Source: Notospermus geniculatus (taxonomy: Eukaryota > Nemertea > Pilidiophora > Heteronemertea > Lineidae). Taken from it: a DNA stretch of 64,000 nucleotides. The position numbers were made by a program, and so were the translations under genes. Position 1 is the stretch's first letter, and each line of letters starts with the position of its first letter. The notes below the pieces were generated by a model. That model did not search any database. It saw only the letters and a list, made by a program, of their open reading frames with translations, and was not told where the DNA came from. Positions 9,440 through 20,584 of this stretch are shown here, piece after piece. The stretch is taken from contig NMRB01000249.1 of the NCBI GenBank assembly GCA_002633025.1, positions 179,336-243,335 on the forward strand, read 5' to 3'.

Positions 9440-9547
9440 GATTTAACCCTTACCATGACGACAGAGCGACCAGACACTGAAATCGACATCATTCCAGACG
9501 AAAATGAAATGAGTGGTATAAATGTACAAACATTCGTTGACCAACAG
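9440..9547 (+). CDS. pLGIC ligand-binding-domain exon 2
   Basis: This exon has 36 phase-0 codons between ATTACAG and GTAGGT. It begins DLTLTMTTERPDTEIDI and ends TFVDQQ. It continues LELNDFPLDVQ from 8764 and joins in frame to EWRLHEH at 10991, giving the contiguous FVDQQEW typical of this receptor group. The Asp at its first codon replaces the second Cys-loop cysteine. Beta strands after the signature loop and part of the ligand-binding face are encoded here. Confidence 0.87.
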
Positions 9548-10635
9548 GTAGGTTATCACCTAATACAATATGTATCTAATCACGCTGGCAATTTTCTTTT
9601 CTTGTAGGTCAATCGAGTTGACAGTTTTTCAGCAGTGTTTTAAAGCAGGCTCACGCCAACACTGCTTTGGCTAAAAGTCTTCAACGGAAAATTGTAAAGA
9701 AGAATGGAAAATACAGCAATTTTGATGGGTTCTTCGCCAGTTTGGCTGAACATAACGATTCTCCAACGCTCTTTCATATTGTCCTACCTTGGAGGAATTA
9801 TTCCTCCAAGGTCCTACGACTCAACCAGAATTCAGCTCTTAGCATAAGGAGGTCAATCCATAGAATTTTTTTACGTACGTTTAAATCTACTCTGGGTATT
9901 GCAGCTTAATCGTCCGGTGTTGTTGAAGTGACGTAAACTTCTTCCTATGTGTCTCCATAATAAATCGTACATGTAGTACTACAAAAACAATCCGTTTCGA
10001 AGTTTGTCACAGTGCGAACGTAGTGTGTAATGTAAGAAAATTTTTAACACGAGATACAGTCTCATTGGTCAATGAGAGAGTGTATTTGTGGACCAAAAAT
10101 GTTCAAGGTATCATCTCATTGGTCAGTCAAAAAAAGGATTTGCAAAATCCATTATAGCTTTAAACCAATGGTGAACAGCATTTCCTGAACTGTGGTTCCG
10201 AAGCAACAGCATTTTTGTTTATAATGTGGTACAAAGTATGTCTGTAAAAACCTATCAGTGACTTTTGTTTGTTGGTATTATGCAGTGTTATTTCCTTCGT
10301 AGTTTTTCCCTGTGAGAGGACTAGGATGCTAGTTTTTTTGACGACGATTTTGTACTTATGGGTAAAAGCATACAACATGAAAAACGCGTACGAAAATGCA
10401 TGGACAAATAGTCTGTTGATGTGACTGTTATACTAACCTCGCCCAAAAAACTGCTCAAATATTTGTTTAGTAGAAATGCTAAATGCATCGGGTCGACAAA
10501 TTGCATGACCGTTTACATGTATGTTCCCCGAGGAAAAGCGAGGCCAAGTCCAAGTATTTACTCGAAATTCCTGGCCAGGCGACGCCATCTATTGTCTATG
10601 CCTGATGTCACACCTGGTCCTCCTGTACAGGATTA

Positions 10636-10879
10636 AGCCTAGTTTATACTTCGACGCACGACCATCGCCGGCGACCGACGCGCGTTCTTGCGTTCGACGC
10701 CGACCCTGTCGTACGATTTGGTCGGCGACCGATCGCGAGGCTGTTATTACTTGAGTCATTTCGTAACAGGTCGCCGTCGCTAGAGTACGCTGGACTCTGA
10801 ATCAATTCCGCGAAGTCGGCGTCCAGATTTGATCGGGCGTCGGACGCCGATGGTCTTGCGTCGAAGTATAAACTAGGCT
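10636..10879. mobile_element. 244-bp Harbinger-type MITE, copy B
   Basis: This is the homologue of 1758-2001, with TTA on both sides (10633-10635 and 10880-10882). It was present before the blocks separated. Confidence 0.8.
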
Positions 10880-10990
10880 TTACGCGTCTAGATTTTAGAT
10901 TAGAAAAACTACCCGGGACTTAACAAACCACAACTGCCACTTTCTCCTTTTTTTCCGACACTACAGTATATTTCCTCCTCCTCCTCTCAG

Positions 10991-11140
10991 GAATGGAGAT
11001 TACATGAACATATAGAAGTCACGAGGCGGGTCATGACCCAAGAGTTTTCCAGTTCTAGTCGAAACCATCCAGCGTTGTCGGTCACGTGTCGAGCGGCAAG
11101 ACGTCCCGGTTACTTTTATTGGAACGTGTTCCTTGTCATG
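10991..11140 (+). CDS. pLGIC exon: end of ligand domain and TM1
   Basis: This exon has 50 phase-0 codons between CTCTCAG and GTCAGT, and is the same exon as 2113-2262. It begins EWRLHEH, carries the SVTCRAARRPGYFYWN pre-TM1 segment and ends in TM1 (NVFLVM). It joins the ligand-domain exon ending at 9547 and either pore exon (12768 or 12995) without changing frame. This copy has ligand-domain exons upstream and a TM3-TM4 exon downstream, so it is the better candidate for a real gene. Confidence 0.88.
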
Positions 11141-11399
11141 GTCAGTATCCTAATCTACATAAGTTCTGCTTCAATGCTTTAACTGGTACCAGAGATTCAT
11201 GTCTGTGAGATGATCCTGCTGGCATGGACTCTCACACCTCGTAACACACATACAAGTTCATGTCTGCAAGATGGGAAATTGTTTCTGTGAGGAAATTGTA
11301 TCTGTGTGGAAATTGTGTCAAGATGGGAAATTGTATCACTACTGGGTAACTGGTCACTGATCAGTTGCCCGCTAAATGTACCCGGTGTATTGAATTTAC

Positions 11400-11420
11400 A
11401 TACCCCCCCCCCCAAAAAAA
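11400..11420. repeat. C-run followed by A-run
   Basis: A homopolymer C stretch runs directly into an A stretch. The surrounding 11240-11580 is one of the few parts where copies A and B cannot be aligned simply. Confidence 0.6.
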
Positions 11421-12767
11421 ACATCAAGGCATCAGGACAGAATGGGTGCCAAAAAACAATATAGGGTCATCATTTGATACCAAAATTAATTGGAAACCAG
11501 TGCCGACAATGAATTTGGGTCAGTCAATGACACAGTCCCAACAAAGTAATGATTTAGCCTTGCTGCATATAAAGACGTGTCGCGGACATGAAACTCGCAG
11601 GAATGACTTAGAACACTGTTTAGCTCACAAACATGGCTCGCGAGGATATGATCCTACAGATATTCCCGTGTGTGTGTGTGCGGTGCCAGCTTTAGGGCAG
11701 GTTCACCTTAATTGTACCAGAAATAGATATTTTTGGTTGTACGTAGGACTTCTGCAAAAATGCCTCTTAGCCGTTATTTTCAGGGCACGGTACGGGCCTG
11801 CATAAAGAAATCTACTCCGTAAGAAGTATGCTGAAAAATGTAACGTTAGCGTTTCTGGCAGTTTTCAATAAAACTAAACTACATGTAGGCTCAATAGACG
11901 TAAATCCCCCTCCAGGGAAAAATTAGGCCTTATTAAACCTATAAAACTGACTGCAGGGCGAATTTTGCTGTATTTCTACATCCAACTAAAATGTTTTTCT
12001 GCCATGTTGAATTTCAAATGTCGGTGATGACGTCAGAAGCTGCTCAGCCCCGGTTAGTGGAGATTTGAACAATGTAAATACATAGCCTGCATTCCTATTG
12101 GCCCTCGGGCCGGACCGAGATGTCGAAGTTACGTTGGCGTAAAATTTAATACCAAAATATCCTTTATGCCAAGACGTCAACTTTTTTGTTTGCTGATAAA
12201 ATTGGGTATTGTTCTTAATGTACATTTCTTCCAGAAAAATGTTATAGCTGTGTTCAAAACTAGCCTTTTCTGTCGCAGAGTCTTTGTTATGGTAAATCAG
12301 TGCCCACAGCATAAAAGTTAAACAAATGATGCCGTTACATTATTTTACCAGATCCAGTCATTGAATGAGTATACCGGTAATGCAAACAAAACGAACATTT
12401 AACTGTCAAATTTCGTAAACAATTAGCAAGAAAGATTTGAAAGAAGGATGGAAGTAGGTCTGTTGTTGTTGTCAGCAACCGATGTTGACTGATTCCACCA
12501 CGCCCGCGGATAGCTATAGTATTGTTGTCGCCCACCAAAAGTGACTAATGCTGATGGGCATATATTGTTGTTGTCACCTTACACTGGAGACCATTTCCAC
12601 CAGGCCCGCGGATACGATGAGTGTGCATATCTGTCAGTTATCTGTAGTTTATGGTTAGTGAGCAAAATATTTAAAAGGGAGTTGCTTTGGTATGAATGTC
12701 TGATGACGCCTAGCCCCGGGTTTTAATCTTGATCACATAAATTGACAGAAGATGCTTTTTCTTTCAG

Positions 12768-12923
12768 TTTCTAATCAGCGGTCTGTCATTCGCTACATTT
12801 GCTGTCTCAGCAACACTTCCTCAGAAGAGGCTCCAGTTGGCCTTTACACTTTTGCTAACTTCTGTGACATTTAAATACGTCATAAATCAGAGCTTACCGA
12901 AAATATCATACCTAACGTACATG
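12768..12923 (+). CDS. pLGIC pore exon, version a, copy B
   Basis: This 156-bp exon matches 4225-4380 except for one visible synonymous change (CAA to CAG in the second Gln codon after the Arg 0' of TM2). It encodes the TM1 end, pore TM2 with Lys at -1', and the start of the TM2-TM3 loop. The acceptor is TTTCAG and the donor GTAAGT. It is paired with version b after a 71-bp intron. Confidence 0.88.
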
Positions 12924-12994
12924 GTAAGTCTATTTGGTAATCTATGTAGTAGGCGGGGCCTAGTATGCTAATTAGCACGTTTTGCTCTTTTCAG

Positions 12995-13150
12995 TTTCTC
13001 ATCACCGGCCTATCATTTGCAACCTTCGCCGTGAGCCCGATACTGCCCCAGAACCGCCTTCAACTTTCATTTACACTATTACTCACTTCAGTGGCATTTA
13101 AATTCGTCGTCATACAAAGTCTTCCAAAAATATCTTATCTCACCTATATG
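12995..13150 (+). CDS. pLGIC pore exon, version b, copy B
   Basis: This 156-bp exon has Asn at -1' of TM2. It appears identical in base sequence to 4452-4607, and even the short intron before it is identical as far as I can read. Equal length, equal phase, matching ends and a very short separating intron are the hallmarks of mutually exclusive exons. Using both would insert a second TM2. Confidence 0.88.
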
Positions 13151-14550
13151 GTAAGTACGTCAATTGTTTAAAACACACATGCCAACTTTTCGGCGTCTCT
13201 AGAACTTCCACTTTCGCCTCTTCTGTTTTGAACGAATGATTTTCTCGTGCTTTCTCGCGATGATCCCCGATAACTTTGAATCCCGTGTTGGTTACTAAAT
13301 GCACTGAACCTGATGACTGAAAGGTCACATAACAGCATTCATTCTATTTTTTCTCTATACATCCTTAGAAATCTCAAAGATTTTTCTTCAGCGAGAAAAT
13401 CGTCCGTTCACTACAAACACTAGACGACAAAAGGCGAACGAAAATGCCACCAAGTGAAAAAAAAATGAAGGCACGGGGTTAATATTTCTTGGGCTTCGGT
13501 TAGTTGTTGGTTTACCCCTTTTGACGGTTTCTAAGGTTTCAGTGTTAAATCTGTTTTTCCTAATCGATGTTCTGCATGTATCCTATCATTAAATAAAACC
13601 CCGGCTATCTAATAAAAAAGTTCAAATCACTGAACTCTTCAACATAGTTGAATGCTTGTTAACTTAGAAAATGGTCTTGACCATTTTGAAATTCTCTCCA
13701 AATTCAAAACGACTTGAATTTGGCATACTGGTTTTGAGAATGCACAGTTACAAAACGAGCTTGCGGGTGTTTAACTTGATAGAGTGATTGCCAACTAGCG
13801 TTCAAAAATTCGTTAACTAACTCTTAATTAGCCATATAATCAAAAGTATTGATATTTGTGTGGACTCCTTGCATTAGTTACATAACAACTTATCAGTCGT
13901 TCTCTATGGGCTTGATTTAGGAAATGCTTTTGGTCAAGCTGGTATCTTTTTTGTAAGCCTTGGGGACCGTTTCGTGCTTCATGCACTGTCTTTGGCTTTT
14001 GGCTTAATGTTTACCCTTTAGCCGCGTGCCTTTGTAATGCTGCGAGAATAATATTAATGGAAAGTGGCGCAGGAAGATGGCGATGCCAAACAGTTGCTGT
14101 GTGTGACACTAACAGAACAATTTAATATTGTCTTCTAACAAGTTTGTCTTCGTGGTGTATACATTGCAATGAAAGTTCCATCTGTTACAACCAGATACCA
14201 TTACGATGGCCAAATACTTCTTGAAGTATTTCTTGTCTTCTAACAAGTTTGTCTTCGACTTCGTGGTGTATACATTGCAATGGAAGTTCCATCTGTTACA
14301 ACCAGTTACCATTACGATGGCCAAATACTTTTTGAAGTATTGTTAATTTCAAGTTCAAGCCAAAATACATGAAAATACATGAAATTCTTTGCAGAGTGGT
14401 TTCAATTTTTTAAAGTGAAACAAATATTTCGATATTCTAGAAATATCATTCGTTTGGGTAAAATGTCCACAGAGTTTGCAAAAATTATGTCTTGGGCATG
14501 TACATTTTCCCAGTCTAGGGTATGAGTTTAGGCCGAAGTCATATGTCATG

Positions 14551-15050
14551 GGGCCGATTTTTTAAACGATAGCTAAGATAACCATCGGGTTTCATTAACC
14601 CTCAAATGACAAACTGTTTGTTAATCGAAGTGAAATTTTCAATTTTATGAATCGTTGAGAGCCAAACATTCTAAAAGTCAAAAGGTTTATAGTCTGACTC
14701 AGGCTAGAGGTGACATCAAAGGAATGTTTTGTATGGGAAATAGACCATTCACTGACCACAAGTAAAATCCAAGGAAAACCACATGCTCACTTTGATAGGG
14801 CATTATACATGTACAATGGCTATTAGAACACTCTATATTCAATGGCTATTAGAGACCCTGTCCATTTGGATTATTTGGGTCTATTAAGAAACCACAGTTC
14901 ATGTTACATTTCCCAGAACTCGCATAACTCAAATTCGTTTGATGTCACCTCTAGCCTGAGTCAGACTATACTTTGGTTAATTCACGGTTTGTCAGAAAAG
15001 CCGATGGTTAAACCGAGGTTTATCTTAACTATCGTTTAAAAAATCGGGCC
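14551..15050. mobile_element. GGGCCGATTTTTTAAACGAT MITE split by a second MITE
   Basis: This is the copy B homologue of 5905-6120. It is interrupted by the 279-bp element at 14690-14968, a clear nested insertion. Outer ends are as in the intact copy. Confidence 0.85.
14690..14968. mobile_element. 279-bp MITE with TA target duplication
   Basis: The ends are TAGTCTGACTCAGGCTAGAG and its reverse complement. TA flanks it at 14688-14689 and 14969-14970. Copy A keeps the empty site with one TA at 6039-6040. It has no coding capacity. The Tc1/mariner superfamily is likely from the TA target. Confidence 0.9.
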
Positions 15051-15271
15051 TTAGCTGTTGTATCTTGTTGTAATGGATGTGCCATCGCGATAAATAATCT
15101 GCATGCTTGTATGTAATGATGCTGTACTGTTGCTTAAGGTACATGTGAAAAATGCCGATTGTTGAACTGTGCTGTTGGTGATCTCTTCGTGTAGTGTCCT
15201 GTCCATGCGCAGTGTGGCCCCAACAATAAATTTTCTTATTTTCTGTTATCTTTATTTTCATGTTCATAATC

Positions 15272-15655
15272 GAGAGTTTGAGAAATCGCTCCGTTAACGA
15301 TAACACTATTAACGTTACTTCTGACGTATATGGGGAGAATCCAACTTACCTCGACGCGAGTCCAGTTCATAAAAATATTGTAAGTTCTAATAATATCGTA
15401 ATATAGTAGGGTAGCATAATGGTAGATGGAACAGCTTAGGTATAACACAAGCTGTTCCATTTACCATTATGCTACCCCTACTATATTACGGTATTATTAG
15501 AACTTAGAAACTTTTTATGACATGGACTCGCGTCGAGGTAAGTTGGACTCTCCCGTATTTGCAATGTAAAACACATTTGCAATGTAAAACATATAGTTAA
15601 CGCTAGTGTTGTTGTTAGCGGGATGGTCTCTTGAACTCTCTGATATACCAGGTTC
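15272..15655. mobile_element. Long foldback element, copy B
   Basis: This is the homologue of 6343-6745 with the same nested arms. It lacks the TACATGTA octamers present in copy A, having plain TA in their places. Confidence 0.65.
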
Positions 15656-15889
15656 ACGGAAGACAATCCATGAATTAAAACAAGTGGATGTAAATGCTTT
15701 TACTTCCTTTCTGCTGTAAAAATGCAGCGGAGGGCCCTGAACGAAGCTGAAGTAAAAGCCTTCACTTGACTTATTCGTACCATCCATTATAAATCGACGT
15801 TCTATTGTACCAAAAATAGATAAAGACCAGTCTTTATCTATTTTTGATTGTACCGAATGATACAAGATCAAGAGCTGCATTCGGTCGTT

Positions 15890-16827
15890 CCCAGGACACA
15901 AATCTTACTATGAAAGGTATAATTTTCTTAGTAAGTATCTTACATGTAGCTATTTCTTAGTAAGATAAGCAACAAAAATGTTGCTATGATTTTCTGAGAA
16001 GACTCTTTATAAGATTTTTCTCAGTACTTTTTTACTCATCAAATTCTTGTAAGCCTTAAAAAACTTTAAAATCCTACTTCAGTTTTTCTTAGTAATATCA
16101 AATAGAAAAGATTTTATAAGATCTTATAAGAAATAGCTAAGTTACTTATAAGGAAATAAAAATGATTCTTAGTAAGATTAATGTCATGGTTGATTCTACC
16201 AACACCGTTTGTAGTTTACAGGTTTGACATTGTATTGTCAATTGTCGCTTTGTGATAACTGTCAAACTCAACAGTTACAATGTACACTCATTGGAATTTG
16301 GGTATGCATGGAGTGCATGAAGGTATATCGTGAGCCGATGGCGAAAGGATACCCTGTCGTTATATGATGCAAATAAAAAAAACAGTTCACCGACTGACAA
16401 ATGCCATCTTCATTGATTGAAAATCGTCATGATCCCAAAGGTCATATTGCTGGATGGAAATTACCGATTATTTACTGAACTTCCCCTGACATAAGTCTTA
16501 CTAAGAATCTTATTATTTTCTTAGTACGTATCTTAGCTATTTCTCACTATTATTAATCAGAAAAATCTTACTTAAAATTTCCTTATGCGATTCTTATAAG
16601 AAATCTCTTAATAAGATTTTTCTTATACGATTCTTGTAAGAAAAATCTTTAAAATGTAACAAAATCTTATACGAATCTTATCGGTCGGGAAAAATCTTAG
16701 TAAGATTTCTATTATTATCTTAGTAATATTTTTATCTTAGTAATATTTTTCTCACCAATATCTTACTAAAAAATAACTAGGATACTCACTAAGAAAGTTA
16801 TAAGATTTTTAGTGCGATTTCGGTCCC
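15890..16827. mobile_element. Two CTTAGTAAG-rich foldback elements, copy B
   Basis: These are the homologues of 7042-7496 and 7790-8240, at about 15890-16189 and 16483-16827, separated by about 290 bp of shared unique sequence. Neither carries the insertions found in copy A. In the second, a TTTTTATCTTAGTAATA word is duplicated. Confidence 0.65.
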
Positions 16828-17000
16828 GGTGTAACGTTTTTCAGTGAGGCCCCTGTGCCAGTGTGACATTACAATAGATTGACGGAATAAGCGGCGACTG
16901 GACAGTGAACGACACACAGAGAACAGCGAGTCCGTTTCCCAGTGTGTTCCGAACAATGGGAATCACGCAGAAAAACGGCCACACTCAAAAACGTTACACC
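16828..17000. mobile_element. 173-bp MITE, GGTGTAACGTTTTT ends
   Basis: The left end GGTGTAACGTTTTTCAGTG is matched by CACTCAAAAACGTTACACC on the right. It is absent from copy A near 8235. A diverged relative is at 59035-59213, sharing the ends and an internal GATTGACGGAATAAGC. No clear target duplication. Confidence 0.75.
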
Positions 17001-17119
17001 TGGTTCGGCATTTTCCTGGCAGAGGTGTCTGCAATGAGAAGCCCCAAGTAGATGGAAAAAGTAGGTGGACAGAAAACACTAACACTAATTCTCAAATTCT
17101 TCTTCTTGTATACTTTCAG

Positions 17120-17409
17120 GATAAATACGTATTATAATGTCTCTTGTGATCCTTTGCATTGTATGCATATGGCACGCCATAGTGACTCTATTTATCGGGA
17201 AAGTGGATGGAAAAACCGATAAACTGACGCCGGCTGTTGAAAAATTGGAACGGGACGTTTTCATATCGTTTGCTGTCATGTATATAGTCTGTCATATTTT
17301 CTTCATCTTTTGGTTATACTTTGATGTAAGTAAAGATTCGAGGAAATATAAATTAGCAATCCCCATCTCGTTCATCCCTGCATCTGCCAACATAATGGAT
17401 AAAAAATGA
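17120..17409 (+). CDS. pLGIC final exon with TM3-TM4, frameshifted
   Basis: After TACTTTCAG the frame from the pore exon reads DKYVL and then meets TAA (17135-17137). Two bases out of frame the expected protein resumes: MSLVILCIVCIWHAIVTLF (TM3), a short loop of about 22 residues, ISFAVMYIVCHIFFIFWLYF (TM4) and a tail ending at TGA 17407-17409. Removing two bases (TA) would give DKYVLMSLVIL, matching the family spacing. No other acceptor nearby fixes the frame. This could be a broken gene, an allele, a base-calling error or a junction scar, since homology to copy A ends at the same base (17135). A GTAAGT inside the tail (after 17325) is probably not used, because the protein normally ends soon after TM4. 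Confidence 0.75.
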
Positions 17410-17414
17410 CCAAA

Positions 17415-17567
17415 TAGGGAAGTTTAGAAATCAAACGATAAACGCAAATGTTAACGACCATGTTATTTTTGTACCGAAAATGCAACATGAAATCTGGTTA
17501 ATGTGTAGTATGAAAAATAACGTCGTCGTAAAGTTTACGTTTATCGTTTGATTTCTAAACCTCCCTA
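17415..17567. mobile_element. 153-bp MITE just after the pLGIC stop
   Basis: The ends are TAGGGAAGTTTAGAAATCAA and its reverse complement (TTGATTTCTAAACCTCCCTA side). It starts 5 bp after the stop codon, so it would lie in the 3' untranslated region. Family members: 35972-36124 and 44661-44817. Confidence 0.8.
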
Positions 17568-17851
17568 TTAGCTACCATCCCAGTACGTTACTTTAAAGAA
17601 CTGTGGATGTCAACTGGCGCATTATACATGTATTCCTAGTAGCGTAAATGTTGCTGACATACATAATTTTTGGACACCTTTGATGATTAACCAGAACAAG
17701 AATGTACCATTTGGTCGATTTCACGTAGTCTACAGAAACTCACTCATGATTCGTCCACTGGTTTGGAAGCGTAACGAATGGAAGCAACCAGTCTTTGATC
17801 TTAGCCCTGGCCATTCCAGTGGGCATTCGTGCTTCGCATTAACGACCTGTA

Positions 17852-18073
17852 GGCCGATTTTTTAAACGATAGTTAAGGTAAACCTCAGTTTAACCATCGG
17901 CTTTTCTGACAAACCGTGAATTAACCAAAGTAAACATTTTGACTTTTATAAAAGAATGTTTGGTTATCAACGATTCATAAAATCGAAAAATTTACTTCGA
18001 TTAACAAACAGTTTGTCAACTGAGGGTTAATGAAACCCGATGGTTATCTTAGCCATCGTTTAAAAAATCGGCC
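17852..18073. mobile_element. MITE, GGCCGATTTTTTAAACGATA ends
   Basis: Third member of the family at 5905-6120, with the interior in the opposite orientation. Both terminal repeats are intact. The flanks 17568-17851 and 18074-18837 show no exon. Confidence 0.8.
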
Positions 18074-18837
18074 CTGTGATGCCTTACGCTACGGTAGACT
18101 TAAGCAAAACAGAAGTTTCATGTGTAATACAGGGTGGCCAAAAAAATGTCCTGGTTCACCAGTCAACATCTAGTTTCCGGAGGTTGCCTGGTTTGGTAGG
18201 ATATTTTTGGTACACACTGTATTTCGTTGTTAACTCGACTCAGGATTTGTTCATTTCCAAACTCCAGGCATGTAAACGAAGAAGACTTATGAAAACAAAG
18301 GACAGAGAATTTCGGGTAAGTTCGTCAATTAAGCATTTCTAGTGAGTATAACAATTGCGCACATTTTAGCATAATTATTTCATTTATTTTTTTATTTATT
18401 ATGTAGATATAGGTACGTGAAAGGTGTTTGCATTCGCATTAACATAGGCGCTGTGTATTTCTAAACGTGTATATTTTACCTAATCACGCTAATACATGTA
18501 GTTGTAAAGGATATTGAATACTATCAGAATATTCAAATTTGTCATTTGGTCCGAGTCTTGTTCGTCAAATATGTTTTACTAATAAAACCATGGCGACTCA
18601 CCATCGCCATATTGCATGGCAAAATAACACTCGAATGCGCGCGCATTGTCATGGAAGCATGATGACGTCACTCATTTCCTATGCATGACGTCATACTACT
18701 CCTTTGGTCCTCTCAAGAACTCTGTCTACAGTAACACATCTTAGTGTCTCATCTCTTTTCTATACTTGCAACTACGCAAAGAGAGCAGATCTTTAGGACT
18801 CTCTTTTTTTCTATTTTCTGCATCAGCTAAAGCATGA

Positions 18838-19099
18838 AAGGGAGTAAGAAATAAAAGTGGAAAATAAAAAGTGTGAAATTTTGGAATTTTGAGTGAATTT
18901 TTTAATTTCTCAAATTGGGAGAAAATGTTTTCCCATTTTGAAAAATGTTCTTAAAATGACATGATATTTTGTTTGATTTTTTCCGGCTATATTTCTCAAA
19001 ATGGGAAAAAAAATTCTCCTAATTTGAGAATTTGAAAAATTCGCACAAAATTCCAAAAGTTCCCACTTCTTATTTTCCACTTTTATTTCTTACTCCCTT
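18838..19099. mobile_element. 262-bp foldback MITE with ATGA target duplication
   Basis: The ends AAGGGAGTAAGAAATAAAAG and CTTTTATTTCTTACTCCCTT are perfect inverted repeats flanked by ATGA on both sides. Same family as 3895-4154. Confidence 0.85.
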
Positions 19100-19582
19100 A
19101 TGAATGCATTACATTAAAAGCCGCCACTTTCAACTATTTGTCTTGCGTTCACACACTATCACATGAATGCAGTTTCACACTTCAAACGGTCCAATCCAAT
19201 CAAAAAGAACGCAGAAGATGAGCATACGTTTCCGTGACGTCATAGGTTCTTGTGTGGAATTTCCTCTCCTGTCAATGCGTTGTGTAAATTCCGATGTTGT
19301 CGTTACATGATCTTTAAAATTTTAAGCTAAAAGCTTTTTAAAACTAAATCTGAGAGTATGAGATGTTACTAAACCCTTAGCAATGGTAGATTGTTCGTCT
19401 CGTGCCGTGCGTAACTCTGTTAGTCCTTTTGTGTAGTTCCTGTGTTTACAACATATAAAAAAACAAGCCATAAAACACTAGGTGGTAACTAAAACGGGAC
19501 CGAGTGTGGAATGTTCAACCCTGTGTTTGTAAGTATGCCGGTTTAGCTCGTTCATCCCAATTAGAATTCCCTTAGAGAGTAG

Positions 19583-19952
19583 TATAGAGGTTTCCCACTG
19601 ACGTCACACGGCCGCCATACTGGCCGTCAAAATGAAGCCATGGTGGCTGCCATCTTGTTCCCGGTTGAAAAGTTTAGCAGCCCGTTCAGACCACCGGGAG
19701 TATACAACTCAACAAATCACTTTACCTCTCACAGTTTCTGAGCATAAGTAGTTGGTCTGGTGTGAAAACCGTGTTGAAAACAAAGTGAATCGTTCATACG
19801 GCTTGCTGTAGACAGTGGTGGAAGAGGCCCGATGACTGCCGACAACGTCCAAACTGCGTTGAAAACGCTGTGTTGATGCTGTGACGTTGCGTCATTTGAC
19901 GGCCAATATGGCGGACATTTGGGGCTGTGACGTCACGTGGGAAACCTCTATA
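19583..19952. mobile_element. 370-bp MITE, TATAGAGGTTTCCCAC ends
   Basis: The left end TATAGAGGTTTCCCACTGAC and the right end GTCACGTGGGAAACCTCTATA are inverted repeats. The target is probably TA. The interior is rich in tgacgtcac and ggcggccat-like words. Confidence 0.75.
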
Positions 19953-20584
19953 GCTGTTGTTTTGCATCCATTCGAGGTCAAGGTCACACATGCACTTCAA
20001 GACCCGGATGAAGCTCAACCGGAAGAAGTGGGTAGGGAGGGGCAGTACAAAAAACGAATGTCATATTATGATGTCGTTCACAACGTGACTTTGCACGTTT
20101 TCAAGCACTGAGTTGTAGATATCCTAAGCAAGTGAAATCAGTCCTACCCCGCTAGATATTTCTTCGTGTTCGTCCAAGGTCCGCTTTCGTGTCAAGTACG
20201 TGAAGTTGTGTAAATGCACCCTAGAAACACCTTCCTTGTCCACGTGTGTTGCATAGAAGTCACAACCACACTGCTGCCCGACAAAGAAATGGCTCCCAAA
20301 ATGGTAAACCTCAGTTCATTATGAACCCTTAAAGAGTCATTTGGGTTGAGTCTGAAGTAAATTCAGAGGTCCTTTCGAACAATATCTCCTTTTTCCCATG
20401 CGATTTTCCACGTAATTGGAAGATAGTGATAAACTGGACCCAATCCGTTCAATGCAGAAAGGTTATATAACCCCATGATTAATCTTTTAGAAAAGGGATA
20501 CAGGTGTCTGTTAACGGCCGGCAATAACTGATGAGATTGAGACAACGCTCATGATATGTTCTGACATGCACTTATGACATCGGC

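Larger units (their letters stand above)
9637..17135. repeat. Duplicated block, copy B
   Basis: Homologous to 772-8372. Copy B has its own insertions missing from copy A: a 279-bp TA MITE (14690-14968), a 173-bp MITE (16828-17000), a tandem duplication of about 115 bp near 14135-14335 and a 23-bp palindrome near 9790. It lacks the insertions of copy A at 2485, 3895, 7290 and 7919. Insertions lie on both sides, so neither block is simply a decayed version of the other. Confidence 0.9.
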
